64,000 bases of DNA from Psychrobacillus sp. FSL K6-2836 (GCF_038003085.1 NZ_JBBOOM010000001.1:806001-870000); one strand, 5' to 3'; numbered from the stretch's first letter, positions 10,469 through 20,172 are shown. Notes: generated by a model not told the origin, from the sequence alone. Translations and numbers: made by a program.

Positions 10469-11095
10469 ATGAATTCAATATTTACTTATGTTTTTTTAGG
10501 TATATCTTTGGCAGCCCCAGTTGGACCTGTCAATGCAGCACAATTAAATACTGGTATTAAAAATGGATTCTTCCATGCATGGATTTTTGGATTTGGTGCT
10601 TTACTAGCTGATATTTTATATATGGTGTTGGTGTATTTCGGTGTTGGTCAGTTTATTGATTCCCCGTATACCAAAGTATTTTTATGGTCATTTGGCTGTT
10701 TTGTACTGACTTATACTGGGATAGAAAGTATATTCACACTCCATAAAATTAAGCTAAGTCGACATAAAGAGAACAGAACAAAACTGAGACAATCATTATC
10801 GTCAGGGTTCCTTCTGTCTCTATTAAATCCATTAACAATCCTTTTTTGGTTAGGTATATTTGGCTCAGTTCTAGCAGAAGCCTCTCAAAAACTTACGGAT
10901 AGTCAACTATGGTTGTACAGCTTCGCAATTATTGCAGGTATTATTTTATGGGATACTATTATGGCATTCCTATCAAGCGGGGCACGTAAATTTCTATCCA
11001 ATAAATTTTTAGTCATAATCTCCATCATCTCATCTTTTTCAATGCTAGCTTTTGGGATTTATTTTGGAATTCAAGCTTATCAATTACTTTTTTAA
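10469..11095 (+). CDS. LysE/RhtB-family amino-acid exporter
   Basis: Integral membrane protein of 208 residues with about six hydrophobic segments, matching the LysE translocator family. The N-terminal AAPVGPVNAAQ after the first helix start and the SLLNPLTILFW motif in the middle are family signatures. The start is the ATG at 10469, 8 bases after TTGGAGG; the frame runs further upstream without another binding site. The substrate is probably an amino acid or similar small metabolite but cannot be read from sequence. It converges on the permease gene, and the two stop codons overlap within TTAA at 11092-11095. Confidence 0.87.
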   Translation: MNSIFTYVFLGISLAAPVGPVNAAQLNTGIKNGFFHAWIFGFGALLADILYMVLVYFGVGQFIDSPYTKVFLWSFGCFVLTYTGIESIFTLHKIKLSRHKENRTKLRQSLSSGFLLSLLNPLTILFWLGIFGSVLAEASQKLTDSQLWLYSFAIIAGIILWDTIMAFLSSGARKFLSNKFLVIISIISSFSMLAFGIYFGIQAYQLLF

Positions 11096-12429
11096 GCCTC
11101 TTCTTTTTTCCATCTTTTACGCAAAAATAACACTATAGTAGCGATAACTAAAAGGAAACCAAGACTGATAAAGAAGCCAGGCCGACTAGTTGTATGAAAA
11201 AGTGCACCACTAACAGCTGCTGATACAAGAATAATGCCGATTACTCTTTTTATCTTATCTGCTTTTGTTGCTTCCACTAGCCTTTGATACATAGATAAGA
11301 TAAACAGCCAATTATAAAGTAACATCAATGCGGCTGCAGTAGTTATATACTGATAGACTTTATCCGGTAATAATAAAGAAGTAACTATCGAAAGAATAAG
11401 ACCTACTGAAGTTAGAGCTATTGCTGGTAAGGGCATCTTAAATTTCTTTTTTGTTTGCTTGCTGAATATGGCAGGTGCATCCCCCTCCTCAGATAGGGTT
11501 GTAAGGATTGTCGTTACTGAAAATAGGGATGCAGACATGGTTGAAAAACCTGCAATGATTATTGCGGCTGTAAACACGTGAGGGAAAAAGTCCAGGTTAA
11601 AACCAGATAAAGCTGTAACAAACGGGCTCTTGTCATCTTTAAACTTAGTATAAGACATTAGTAATAAAGCCAAAGTAAGAGAGGTAGCATAAATTAAACC
11701 AAGCAATCCCAGCATGACTTTTCCCGATTTTGGCGCATCCTCTTTCTTTTTAAGATGAATAGCCATAACTCCCATTACTTCAATTCCACCATGGGCATAA
11801 AAAGCAAATAACAGAGCACTCCAAAAACCTAAAATTCCTTTAGGAAAAAAACCTTCTAAAGTACTTGGGACATTTTCATTTGGTTTGCCGTCCAGTACCC
11901 CAGTTAATGCCAAAACCGCAATCACGATAAACATAAAAATAGCAGCAATCTTCATTACTGCGAATACACTTTCTAATTTCCCAAACGCTTTTGCTCCAAT
12001 AAATAGAACAAGTAATCCACAAACTGCGTATATTAATGCAAAAATCCATAAAGCTACTTTTGGAAACCAAAGCTTAGTTAAAAGAGAAATGGCCGTCAAT
12101 TGACTACCAATGATTAAAATTTCAGAACACCAGTAAACCCACCCACTACTAAAGCCTGCCCATCGCCCATAAGCTTTTTTAGCATATGTTCGAAATGACC
12201 CCTTTTGTGGATCATTTGCTGACATTTTAGCAAGTGCTTCGAACACGATATAGGTAGCACAAGCAGCCAGGATGAAAGCCAATATAACCGATGTACCAGT
12301 CATCTGGATCGCTATGCTAGATGCTAAGAAAAAACCTGTACCTATTATGCAGCCTACACCGATAAGAGATAGTTGCCACCAAGATAGATTGGCATCTTCT
12401 TTATTGTCACCGGCTTGTTTATTTGGCAT
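11092..12429 (-). CDS. APC-superfamily amino-acid permease
   Basis: Proton- or sodium-coupled amino-acid permease of 445 residues with 12 predicted membrane segments. The first helix carries the unwound glycine motif GCIIGTGFFLASS (about residues 26-38) typical of the amino acid/polyamine/organocation superfamily. The cytoplasmic loop SFRTYAKKAYGRWAGF is also typical. The RBS GAGGAGGTG lies just ahead of the ATG at 12429. It is monocistronic. The specific substrate is not determinable. The short cytoplasmic N-terminal tail is charged. Confidence 0.9.
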   Translation of the reverse strand: MPNKQAGDNKEDANLSWWQLSLIGVGCIIGTGFFLASSIAIQMTGTSVILAFILAACATYIVFEALAKMSANDPQKGSFRTYAKKAYGRWAGFSSGWVYWCSEILIIGSQLTAISLLTKLWFPKVALWIFALIYAVCGLLVLFIGAKAFGKLESVFAVMKIAAIFMFIVIAVLALTGVLDGKPNENVPSTLEGFFPKGILGFWSALLFAFYAHGGIEVMGVMAIHLKKKEDAPKSGKVMLGLLGLIYATSLTLALLLMSYTKFKDDKSPFVTALSGFNLDFFPHVFTAAIIIAGFSTMSASLFSVTTILTTLSEEGDAPAIFSKQTKKKFKMPLPAIALTSVGLILSIVTSLLLPDKVYQYITTAAALMLLYNWLFILSMYQRLVEATKADKIKRVIGIILVSAAVSGALFHTTSRPGFFISLGFLLVIATIVLFLRKRWKKEEA

Positions 12430-12621
12430 ATTGCACCTCCTCGTAAACTTAGTCTTTCACGAGAAATTATAATTATGTGTTTTTAGATGATTGTAAAAGA
12501 ATGGTTACTTTTATTTATATCTTGCTTTCAGTATAGATTTACCTACGCACAAAATCTGTTCACTTGAATAACGATAATTCCTTCATTATCATTTTAAAAA
12601 TAGAAGCAACACATTAAGAAA

Positions 12622-12775
12622 AACCGGGCAAAAAATGCCCGGTTCCCTACGTTCAAAACCTGTTTCTATCTTTTTTGAAGGACTTTGGACAGACAGGTCG
12701 CTACATTATCACCAAGTGAATTTTTAAAAAGGCTGTTCGTGACATTGGCCACGAACAACCTCTTTAAGAACACCT
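12622..12775. repeat. Dispersed long-hairpin element, truncated copy
   Basis: This is the main content of the 355-base gap between the permease and ktrC. A hairpin AACCGGGCA/TGCCCGGTT (12622-12644) is followed by the element's left arm from CAAAACCTGTTTCTATC at 12654, and a central dyad TGTTCGTG...CACGAACA near 12733-12756. The right arm seen at 35322-35359 is missing. Related copies lie at 35174, 37317, 49606 and 53996. The rest of the gap is AT-rich leader of the permease gene. Confidence 0.75.
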
Positions 12776-12784
12776 GTAATTTTC

Positions 12785-13444
12785 TTAAGATAAAACTTTC
12801 TTTTCAAAACGGTTGATATCCACATCTGCTCCAATAATGATTAGCACATCATTTAGTATTAGTTTTTCATCCGCTTGTGGAGAAACAATGATATTATTCC
12901 CACGTTTGACTGCTACAATATTAATGCCATATCGTGCTCGGATATCTAAATCTATAAGCGATTTACTCGCAATTTTCTCATTCACTCTTATTTCCATAAT
13001 AGAATGTTCATCCGAAAGCTCAAGGTAGTCTAATACGTTATTGGACAAGATATTGTTGGCGATTCGAATACCCATATCTCTTTCAGGATGCACTACCTGG
13101 TCTGCCCCGATCTTTCGAAGTACTTTTTCGTGGTAGTCATTTTGTGCTTTCACTGTGATTTTCTTAACGCCTATTTCTTTTAGCATTAAGGTTGTTAAAA
13201 TACTAGATTGAATATCGTCACCAATAGCAACAATAACATGTTCGAAATTACGAATACCTAGTGATTTCAGCACAGCTTCGTCTGTTGTATCAGCTACTAC
13301 TGCTTGAGTTGCGATAGTCGCATACTCATCCACTCGCTCTGATGCTATATCTATTGCCATAACATCCGCTCCTTGATCAATAAGCTCTCTTACAATACTA
13401 CCGCCGAACCTTCCTAAACCGACTACAACAAATTCTTTGTGCAT
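12785..13444 (-). CDS. ktrC: Potassium channel gating subunit KtrC (RCK/TrkA)
   Basis: Cytosolic RCK protein of 219 residues that gates a Ktr potassium channel. The RCK-N Rossmann motif GLGRFGGS (9-16) binds ATP/ADP, with the ribose-binding acid in MAIDIAS. The RCK-C domain (about 135-217) is where cyclic di-AMP binds in this family. Phrases such as HVIVAIGDD, KAQNDYHEKVL and HPERDMG match my memory of B. subtilis KtrC. The membrane partner KtrD is encoded 41 kb away at 54166-55518. A redoxin gene lies 76 bases upstream on the same strand. Confidence 0.94.
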   Translation of the reverse strand: MHKEFVVVGLGRFGGSIVRELIDQGADVMAIDIASERVDEYATIATQAVVADTTDEAVLKSLGIRNFEHVIVAIGDDIQSSILTTLMLKEIGVKKITVKAQNDYHEKVLRKIGADQVVHPERDMGIRIANNILSNNVLDYLELSDEHSIMEIRVNEKIASKSLIDLDIRARYGINIVAVKRGNNIIVSPQADEKLILNDVLIIIGADVDINRFEKKVLS

Positions 13445-13520
13445 TTTAATGCCTCCTACATATCTAGTGCATTAAGTTTACCACATCCATTCCGTTTTTT
13501 GATACGAAATCAGTATGATA

Positions 13521-13967
13521 TTATTTGTTCTCTTTCATCAGTAAAAGTAGTCTTTTTTCTAGCATCATCATTCCTGTCTCCCCTGATTGTATATGACGTA
13601 ATAATCCCTTTTTATCAAACAAATAAAAAGAAGGAACTATTCGATTTTGAAATTGTTTAGTCACAATCAATTCGTGGTCTAAATAAATGGAATCTTCCAT
13701 CCTCCCCTTTTGAATTGCCTCATGAATACGTTTCTCCTGTAAATCCTCTTTAGATCTTGGCATATGAATACCGACGAGGTGAAAAGTTTCCCCGTACTTG
13801 GCCTTCCACTGCCTAATGTAATTGTAAGCTCCTCCACATAATGAACAGCTTACTGACCAAAAGTAAACGAGAACAGGCTTTTCCCCTATTAACTTTTCAT
13901 TGTTTATATGTCCATTTATCCATTTCGCATCGGTTGGAAATGATGGTATTTTGGTACGTAACTTCAC
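13521..13967 (-). CDS. Thioredoxin-fold redoxin, cytosolic
   Basis: Predicted thiol-disulfide oxidoreductase of 148 residues in the TlpA/ResA-like branch. The strand-helix start VLVYFWSVSCSLCGG carries a CSLC active site (near residues 36-39). A cis-proline is likely in VPSFYLFD, and a beta strand IHMPRSKEDL matches the redoxin insert. No signal peptide or lipobox is present, unlike exported ResA/StoA, so it probably works inside the cell. The start is the GTG at 13967 with AAGGG about 9 bases ahead. Its reductant and client are unknown. Confidence 0.8.
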   Translation of the reverse strand: MKLRTKIPSFPTDAKWINGHINNEKLIGEKPVLVYFWSVSCSLCGGAYNYIRQWKAKYGETFHLVGIHMPRSKEDLQEKRIHEAIQKGRMEDSIYLDHELIVTKQFQNRIVPSFYLFDKKGLLRHIQSGETGMMMLEKRLLLLMKENK

Positions 13968-14120
13968 TACCTATATCCCTTCTTTCTTTAAGCATTCATT
14001 AGTATATGCGTTCGCTAAAAATAGCGTTTATCCTTGTTTAACAGGCTGTAATACCGCCAGCTCAATTTTTGGGGGAAAATCGAGAAAAATAGATGTGGAT
14101 AAAGAAAATCCCCACTGTTG

Positions 14121-14214
14121 AAAGTTTTACTTTATTCCACTACTTAAAAAAATTTTGAAATTCATCAAATAAATTGTTAAAGTAAACTTTAAGTTGTGTT
14201 AAAATAAACTTTGC
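14121..14214 (+). promoter_or_regulatory. Operator-like dyads upstream of the polyamine operon
   Basis: A perfect dyad TTAAAGT-AA-ACTTTAA lies at 14177-14192. A degenerate second copy (TTAAAATAAACTTTGC) lies at 14199-14214, centred 22 bases later, so both face the same side of the helix. A third half-match AAAGTTTTACTTT lies at 14121-14133. They precede the XRE-cupin regulator by 40-80 bases and are the obvious candidate autoregulatory sites. The remaining upstream gap (13968-14120) holds no gene I can support. Confidence 0.55.
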
Positions 14215-14254
14215 TTGAAAATATGTTATTTTATTTCCGAAGGAGCCTAAAAAT

Positions 14255-14797
14255 ATGCAAATTGGGAAAAAAATAAAAAGGTTACGATTAGAGAAAGGCC
14301 TTACACAAGAAGAATTAGGCGAAAGAACAGACTTAAGCAAGGGATTTATCTCTCAATTAGAAAGAGATATTAACTCTCCTTCTATAGAAACACTATTTTC
14401 GATTCTGAATGTTCTTGGCTCCAAGCCGAAAGACTTTTTTGATGATGAGCAATTTCGCACGAAAGTGGTTTACCCAATAGAAGAACAGACCATTTATTTG
14501 GATGAAGAAAAAAAGTACAAGCTTAACTGGCTGATTTCAGAATCCAATGAAAATGAAATGGAACCAGTGTTAGTTTCACTAGATATAGGGGGACAATTTA
14601 AACAATTTGAGCCTTCTCTTTCACAAACTTTCATCTACGTGCTACAAGGAAAAGTGACTCTAACACTAGGTAAGCAAAAATATATTGCAACGGCTGGTGA
14701 ATCCCTTTATTTTGAAGCATCTGACAATCATCTTCTTCAAAATGCAGCAGAAGAAATCGCTAAGGTAATCTACGTCGTTACTAATTCTTATTTGTAA
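14255..14797 (+). CDS. XRE-cupin regulator of polyamine transport (PuuR-type)
   Basis: Transcription regulator of 180 residues. An N-terminal XRE helix-turn-helix (residues about 4-60: RLRLEKGLTQEELGERTDLSKGF...) is joined to a C-terminal cupin sensor (about 105-178, QTFIYVLQGKVTLTLGKQ, then ATAGESLYFEASDNHLLQN). PuuR-like proteins bind polyamines in the cupin and repress polyamine genes, and potA starts 28 bases downstream in the same direction, so control of spermidine/putrescine uptake is the natural reading. RBS GAAGGAGCC precedes the ATG. Paired dyads at 14177-14214 are likely targets. Confidence 0.9.
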   Translation: MQIGKKIKRLRLEKGLTQEELGERTDLSKGFISQLERDINSPSIETLFSILNVLGSKPKDFFDDEQFRTKVVYPIEEQTIYLDEEKKYKLNWLISESNENEMEPVLVSLDIGGQFKQFEPSLSQTFIYVLQGKVTLTLGKQKYIATAGESLYFEASDNHLLQNAAEEIAKVIYVVTNSYL

Positions 14798-14825
14798 GTT
14801 ACATATATAACATTGGAGGTATATT

Positions 14826-15932
14826 ATGTCTGAAAACACTATTATTCGGTTTGAAAATGTTACAAAATCATATGACGCAGAAACGACCGTATTAAATAAC
14901 ATCAACTTGGAACTAGAGCGTGGAAAATTTTACACATTGCTTGGGCCATCGGGTTGTGGAAAAACAACTATTTTACGTTTAATTGCCGGATTTATGCAGC
15001 CTACAAGTGGGAGCATTTACTTTAATGGTAAACTTATAAACAATGTCCCTGCCAACGAACGACAAGTAAATACAGTGTTTCAAGACTATGCTTTGTTTCC
15101 GCATTTAAATGTATTTGAAAATGTAGCATTCGGTCTTCGAATAAAAAAACTTGGCAAAAAAGAAATCGAACAAAAAGTTATAGAAGCATTGAAATTCGTT
15201 AACTTAGTAGGTTACGAAAAAAGAGAGATTGCTGAAATGTCAGGTGGACAAAGACAACGTGTAGCAATCGCACGTGCAATTGTAAATGACCCTGAAATCA
15301 TTCTATTGGATGAGCCTCTTTCTGCATTAGACTTAAAATTACGCTCTGAGATGCAATATGAGCTTCGTGAGCTTCAGCAAAGACTTGGCAAAACATTTAT
15401 CTTTGTAACACATGACCAAGAAGAAGCATTGGCAATGTCTGATGAAATCTTCGTATTAAATGAAGGCGAGATTGAGCAAAGTGGTACCCCAATGGATATT
15501 TACGATGAGCCGATTAATCGCTATGTAGCTGACTTTATCGGGGAGTCTAATATTGTTTCTGGCACAATGGTCGCAGATTTCCGAGTAAAAATTGGTGGAA
15601 AAGAGTTTGAATGTGTGGACCAAGGACTTAATCAAAATGAAAAAGTAGATATCGTCATTCGTCCTGAGGATTTAGAAATAACAGCTGTCGAAAAAGGGAA
15701 AATGAAGGTAAAAGTAGATACTCAATTATTCAGAGGCGTTCACTATGAACTTTCTACTTATGATGACGAAGGAAATGAGTGGCTAGTACACTCAACGAAA
15801 AAGGCAGACGTAGGAGAGTTTATTGGCTTAGATTTCGATCCGGAGGCTATTCACGTTATGCGTTTAAATGAAACAGAAGAAGAATTTGATAAACGTCTCG
15901 AGTCTTATGGAGAAGACGCATATGCAAAATAA
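14826..15932 (+). CDS. potA: Spermidine/putrescine ABC transporter ATPase
   Basis: ATP-hydrolysing subunit of the polyamine importer, 368 residues. Walker A GPSGCGKT (40-47), Q-loop [10 protein letters not shown], signature [14 protein letters not shown], Walker [12 protein letters not shown] and the H-loop FVTHDQEEA are all intact. A C-terminal TOBE-like regulatory domain (about 250-350) is present, as usual for PotA. RBS GGAGG lies ahead of the ATG. The gene overlaps potB by 11 bases. Confidence 0.95.
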   Translation: MSENTIIRFENVTKSYDAETTVLNNINLELERGKFYTLLGPSGCGKTTILRLIAGFMQPTSGSIYFNGKLINNVPANERQVNTVFQDYALFPHLNVFENVAFGLRIKKLGKKEIEQKVIEALKFVNLVGYEKREIAEMSGGQRQRVAIARAIVNDPEIILLDEPLSALDLKLRSEMQYELRELQQRLGKTFIFVTHDQEEALAMSDEIFVLNEGEIEQSGTPMDIYDEPINRYVADFIGESNIVSGTMVADFRVKIGGKEFECVDQGLNQNEKVDIVIRPEDLEITAVEKGKMKVKVDTQLFRGVHYELSTYDDEGNEWLVHSTKKADVGEFIGLDFDPEAIHVMRLNETEEEFDKRLESYGEDAYAK

Positions 15933-16746
15933 AACTACAAAAACGTTTTACTTAATACCATATTATGTATGGATCGTATTATTTGTTGTTGCTCCAATTG
16001 CGTTAATTGGGTATTATTCCTTCTTCGATTTAAGTGGAAATTTCACTCTAGAGAATTACTTAAACTTCTTTACGTCTGTTTACTTAAAGCTAACACTTAG
16101 TTCCTTTTGGTATGCTTTTCTAATAACATTTTTCACTTTACTTATTGCATATCCGACTGCATATTTACTTACAAAAACGAGACATAAGCAATTATGGTTG
16201 TTATTGATCATCATTCCCTCTTGGATCAATTTGTTATTAAAGACTTACGCTTTTATCGGCATTTTCGGATTGTATGGTCCAGTGAATGCATTTTTAAATA
16301 TATTTGGGTTTGGGGAAACACAAATTTTATTCACAGATTTTAGTTTCGTCTTTGTAGCGGTCTATATATTTATACCATTTATGATTTTACCTATTTTTAA
16401 CTCTTTGGATAAATTAAATCCATCCTTAATAGATGCTAGTCGAGATTTAGGTGCATCAAGTTGGACTACTTTTTCAAAGGTTATTTTACCTTTAACAATC
16501 AATGGTGTTAAAGCCGGGATTCAAGCTGTATTTATCCCTTCCCTATCATTGTTCATGATTACTCGCTTAATCGCGGGGAATAAAGTAATTACTTTAGGTA
16601 CAGCTATTGAACAGCAATTCTTAGTTACGCAAAACTGGGGAATGGGATCCACTATCGCAGTTTTCTTAATCATATTTATGGTAATTATTATGATCATTAC
16701 TGGTCAACGTGATAAGGGGGCTACTGCAAATGGAAAAAACAAGTAA
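15922..16746 (+). CDS. potB: Spermidine/putrescine ABC transporter permease PotB
   Basis: Membrane permease of 274 residues with six hydrophobic segments and the inner-membrane component motif [21 protein letters not shown] that docks onto PotA. The frame opens at 15868, but the ATG at 15922 is chosen: GGAGAAG sits 6 bases ahead, inside the end of potA. Overlaps with potA (11 bases) and potC (17 bases) indicate coupled translation. Confidence 0.93.
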   Translation: MQNKTTKTFYLIPYYVWIVLFVVAPIALIGYYSFFDLSGNFTLENYLNFFTSVYLKLTLSSFWYAFLITFFTLLIAYPTAYLLTKTRHKQLWLLLIIIPSWINLLLKTYAFIGIFGLYGPVNAFLNIFGFGETQILFTDFSFVFVAVYIFIPFMILPIFNSLDKLNPSLIDASRDLGASSWTTFSKVILPLTINGVKAGIQAVFIPSLSLFMITRLIAGNKVITLGTAIEQQFLVTQNWGMGSTIAVFLIIFMVIIMIITGQRDKGATANGKNK

Positions 16747-17533
16747 ATCAGCGAAGTTTTACTTAGCCCTTGTGTTTATCGTATTATATACGCCAATTCT
16801 ATACTTGATTTTTTATTCTTTTAATAGTGGTGGCAGCATGAATAGCTTTGAATCATTCACTTGGGAACATTACGCTGCTGTATTTTCAGACACCCGCCTA
16901 ATTATGATTCTTCTAAATACAGTAATTGTAGCCCTACTTTCAGCGTTAATTGCAACAATTATTGGTGTTTTCGGTTCGGTCGGTATTGTATTTATGCGAA
17001 ATAAATCACTACGTAGATCTATTCTTTCTTTAAATAACGTTTTAATCGTAAGTCCAGACGTTGTCATTGGTGCATCTTTCTTAATCCTGTTTACTGCCAT
17101 AGGTGTAAAACTTGGATTTGCATCCGTCCTAATATCACATATTGCATTTAGTATTCCGATTGTCGTATTGATGGTATTACCAAAGCTACAAGAGATGAAT
17201 AGCACGCTAATAGATGCAGCAGCAGATCTTGGAGCAACAAGACGTGATATTCTGACAAGAGTTATTATTCCTTTTATTAAGCCAGGTATTTTCGCAGGAT
17301 TTTTTATGGCTTTAACATATTCTTTAGACGATTTTGCAGTAACATTCTTTGTAACTGGAAATGGTTTTAGCACACTTTCTGTCGAAATTTATTCGATGGC
17401 AAGAACCGGTATTACGTTAACTATTAATGCATTATCTGGAATTGTCTTTATCGTGACACTTCTCCTCGTTGTTGGTTATTATTTTGTCAGCCAGCGTGGC
17501 AAAAACCCTGTCGGAATGGGGGTTCGAAAATGA
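16730..17533 (+). CDS. potC: Spermidine/putrescine ABC transporter permease PotC
   Basis: Second permease subunit, 267 residues, six membrane segments, with the coupling-loop motif DAAADLGATRRDILTRVIIPF. The start is the ATG at 16730 (MEKTSKSAK), preceded by AAGGGGG 9 bases away within potB. The stop overlaps the potD start as ATGA. Together with PotB it forms the translocation pore. Confidence 0.93.
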   Translation: MEKTSKSAKFYLALVFIVLYTPILYLIFYSFNSGGSMNSFESFTWEHYAAVFSDTRLIMILLNTVIVALLSALIATIIGVFGSVGIVFMRNKSLRRSILSLNNVLIVSPDVVIGASFLILFTAIGVKLGFASVLISHIAFSIPIVVLMVLPKLQEMNSTLIDAAADLGATRRDILTRVIIPFIKPGIFAGFFMALTYSLDDFAVTFFVTGNGFSTLSVEIYSMARTGITLTINALSGIVFIVTLLLVVGYYFVSQRGKNPVGMGVRK

Positions 17534-18603
17534 AAGAAATAACAAGAGCAGCTTTAGCAATCGTTATAGTTTGTATTATTTTGTTTGGTGTTAACAAATA
17601 TTTAAATCAAAGCTCTGGTAATGCAAGTAGTGATACATTGACTATCTTTAACTGGGGAGAATATATTGATCCAGAGTTAATCACTCAATTTGAGGAAGAA
17701 TCGGGCTACCGAGTCGTATATGAAACGTTTGACTCCAATGAAGCAATGATGACGAAAATTGAACAGGGTGGCACATCTTATGATATTGCAGTACCTTCAG
17801 AGTATGCGATTGAAAAGATGAAAGAAAATGATTTATTGTTAGAAATTGATCATTCGAAGATTCCGAACTTGAGCAATATAGATCCATACTTTTTAGATTT
17901 AGCATTCGATCCAAAAAATAAATACTCTATTCCTTATTTCTGGGGTACAGTTGGTATTGTGTTCAATCCTTCCCTACTAGACGGGCAAACTTTTGAAAGC
18001 TGGGAAACACTTTGGGATCCTTCTTTAAAAGGTAAAGTGCTACTAGTAGATGGAGCCCGCGAAATCATCGGAATGGGATTAAACAGCCTAGGCTATTCCC
18101 TTAACTCTACAGATGAAAAAGAATTAGAGGAAGCTACTGCAAAACTGAAAGAATTAACCCCAAATGTAAAAGCAATTATTGGGGATGAAGTAACGCCATT
18201 AATGATTAATGAAGAGGCTTCTGTAGCTATAACCTTCTCTGGGCAAGCAGCCGATATGATGTGGGAAAACGAAGATTTAGATTATGCAGTTCCTCAAGAA
18301 GGATCTAATTTATGGTTTGATAATATGGTTATTCCTAAAACAGCTGCGAATGTAGACGGAGCTCATGCGTTTATCAACTTTATGTTAGATGCGGAAGTTG
18401 CTGCACAAAATGCAGATTATGTTGGATATTCGATACCAAACGCTGCAGCAGTTGAATTGATGGATGAAGAAGTTACCTCTGATGAACGATTTTATCCTCC
18501 TGAAGAGGCTAGAGAAAATCTAGAGGTGTACAAAAATTTAGGTCTGGAAATGCTCGGTAAATATAACGAGCTGTTTTTAGAGTTTAAAATGAGTGCCAAC
18601 TAA
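17530..18603 (+). CDS. potD: Polyamine-binding protein PotD, apparently membrane-anchored
   Basis: Extracytoplasmic substrate-binding protein of 357 residues, type 2 periplasmic-binding fold. The mature start TLTIFNWGEYIDPELITQFEEESG is the classic PotD opening, with later SYDIAVPSEYAIEKM and SIPYFWGTVGIVFNP segments. The N-terminal hydrophobic helix (residues about 7-24) contains VIVCIILFG, which lacks a small residue before Cys, so it is not a clear lipobox. The protein may stay tethered by an uncleaved helix. A strong terminator follows. Confidence 0.93.
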   Translation: MKEITRAALAIVIVCIILFGVNKYLNQSSGNASSDTLTIFNWGEYIDPELITQFEEESGYRVVYETFDSNEAMMTKIEQGGTSYDIAVPSEYAIEKMKENDLLLEIDHSKIPNLSNIDPYFLDLAFDPKNKYSIPYFWGTVGIVFNPSLLDGQTFESWETLWDPSLKGKVLLVDGAREIIGMGLNSLGYSLNSTDEKELEEATAKLKELTPNVKAIIGDEVTPLMINEEASVAITFSGQAADMMWENEDLDYAVPQEGSNLWFDNMVIPKTAANVDGAHAFINFMLDAEVAAQNADYVGYSIPNAAAVELMDEEVTSDERFYPPEEARENLEVYKNLGLEMLGKYNELFLEFKMSAN

Positions 18604-18607
18604 ACTG

Positions 18608-18636
18608 AGAGTCGTCGCTACGACGACTCTTTTTTT
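18608..18636 (+). terminator. Terminator of the pot operon
   Basis: AGAGTCGTCG-cta-CGACGACTCT followed by seven T residues, five bases after the potD stop. Confidence 0.92.
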
Positions 18637-18742
18637 CGTTTTTCAAAAATCATATAATTCGTTACACGAAAGTTTTTATTCTTTGAAGAATATGGTAGAA
18701 TCGATAGACGTGTAATAAGTATTTATAGAAAGCAGGAATTTT

Positions 18743-19927
18743 ATGGCGAAGAAAACAAACAACTCTGCATTATATATTTTAATGTTTAATATGTTTATTG
18801 CAATGTCTGGTATAGGATTAGTAATCCCAGTTATGCCTCAATATTTAGAAACATTTGGAGTAGCAGGTCAGGCACTCGGTTTTATCGTTGCTTCCTTTGC
18901 ATTTGGACAATTTTTATTTTCTCCATTAGCTGGTGATCTATCTGATACATTAGGACGAAAGAAACTAATCATTGTAGGACTAATCATCTTCTCAGCCTCT
19001 CAATTATGGTTTGGTCTAGCTACTCATGAATGGATGCTGTACGCCGCACGATTTATTAGTGGTATAGGAGGGGCTTTTCTAATTCCAGCGACTATGGCAT
19101 TTGTTGCGGATATAACCACACTAGAAGAACGTGGAAAAGGAATGGGCTTCTTAGGGGCATCCATGTCTTTAGGATTTATGATTGGACCAGCAATAGGAGG
19201 ATTCTTGGCAAAAGTAAGTTTAACATTCCCGTTTTATATGGCTTCTGTAGCAGCAGTAATTGCAGCTATAATTTCAATCATTATCCTACCTGATATTAAA
19301 AATGCTGTTTCGGAAATTCCGCCAGAACCTAAAAAACGTGAGAATATATTAACACAAATGAAAAATTCAGTGAAGACACCTTACTTTATGATGTTAATTA
19401 TTATATTTGTTTTCACTTTTGGTATTGCAAATTTCCAAACGACATTTTCATTGTATGTAGATCATAAGTATAATTACACTCCGCAAGATATAGCCGTTGT
19501 ATTAACCGTTGGAGGATTTATCGGTGTCATCGTGCAAACGTTAGTAGTTGAGAAACTATTTAAACGTTTTGGTGAATTAAATGTTATCCTAGTTAATCTA
19601 GTTGTCGCTGCTTTAGCTTTTCTACTATTCTTCATCGTAGACGGTTTCGCACTAGTATTACTTGTTGCATCGATATTTTCTACTGCTACTACGCTCATTC
19701 GTCCAGCAGTTAATACAGTTATATCTAAATTGGCAGGAAATGAGCAAGGTTTTGCTGCCGGTATGAATAATGCCTACATGAGTTTAGGAAGTATGATTGG
19801 ACCAGCACTTGCAGGAATGTTTTTTGATATTAATATTAATTATCCATTCATCGTGGGATCAATCATTTTATTAGGTTCTTGGGCAATCACACTTGTTTGG
19901 ATAAAAAGAAAAAAACCAGTTGTTTAA
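18743..19927 (+). CDS. MFS drug-efflux-type transporter (DHA1)
   Basis: Major facilitator protein of 394 residues with 12 predicted helices. Motif A between helices 2 and 3 reads GDLSDTLGRKKLI, and the antiporter motif C region in helix 5 reads LGASMSLGFMIGPAIGG. This is typical of 12-helix proton antiporters that export drugs or metabolites (Bmr, NorA and TetA relatives). It stands alone between two strong terminators, after the pot operon. The substrate cannot be predicted. RBS AGCAGGA precedes the ATG. Confidence 0.9.
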   Translation: MAKKTNNSALYILMFNMFIAMSGIGLVIPVMPQYLETFGVAGQALGFIVASFAFGQFLFSPLAGDLSDTLGRKKLIIVGLIIFSASQLWFGLATHEWMLYAARFISGIGGAFLIPATMAFVADITTLEERGKGMGFLGASMSLGFMIGPAIGGFLAKVSLTFPFYMASVAAVIAAIISIIILPDIKNAVSEIPPEPKKRENILTQMKNSVKTPYFMMLIIIFVFTFGIANFQTTFSLYVDHKYNYTPQDIAVVLTVGGFIGVIVQTLVVEKLFKRFGELNVILVNLVVAALAFLLFFIVDGFALVLLVASIFSTATTLIRPAVNTVISKLAGNEQGFAAGMNNAYMSLGSMIGPALAGMFFDININYPFIVGSIILLGSWAITLVWIKRKKPVV

Positions 19928-19962
19928 ACCTCGGCCATGAAATAATTACTATATCTATCTAT

Positions 19963-20007
19963 TAACGAGTATTTGAACGAAAAATCGTTCAAGTACTCGT
20001 TTTTTCT
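19963..20007 (+). terminator. Terminator after the MFS gene
   Basis: Seventeen-base stem AACGAGTA(T)TTGAACGA / TCGTTCAAGTACTCGTT around an AAAA loop, then TTTTCTTT. Confidence 0.92.
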
Positions 20008-20172
20008 TTGATACTGTTTACTTCCCCGAAAGCATTCCAAAAGGTGAGTGACAAGCCCTCACCACAGCTCACGCATTCTTATCGTGTGAGCAAAAAAACA
20101 ATTATTAAAATAATTAACCAAAGTACAATACCAGTCACTCTACAGGGAAAGTTAAGTCTAAGAAGAATACTA

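Noticed and set aside
16870-17373. 167-codon frame opposite potC
   Set aside because: Antisense shadow of a hydrophobic gene; no start signal and potC is certain.
18673-18701. Promoter for the MFS gene around TAGAAT
   Set aside because: No acceptable -35 box at 16-18 bases; left unannotated.
20043-20091. Two adjacent hairpins considered as terminators
   Set aside because: Neither is followed by a T-run on the strand that would need it; the MFS gene already has a strong terminator at 19963-20007.
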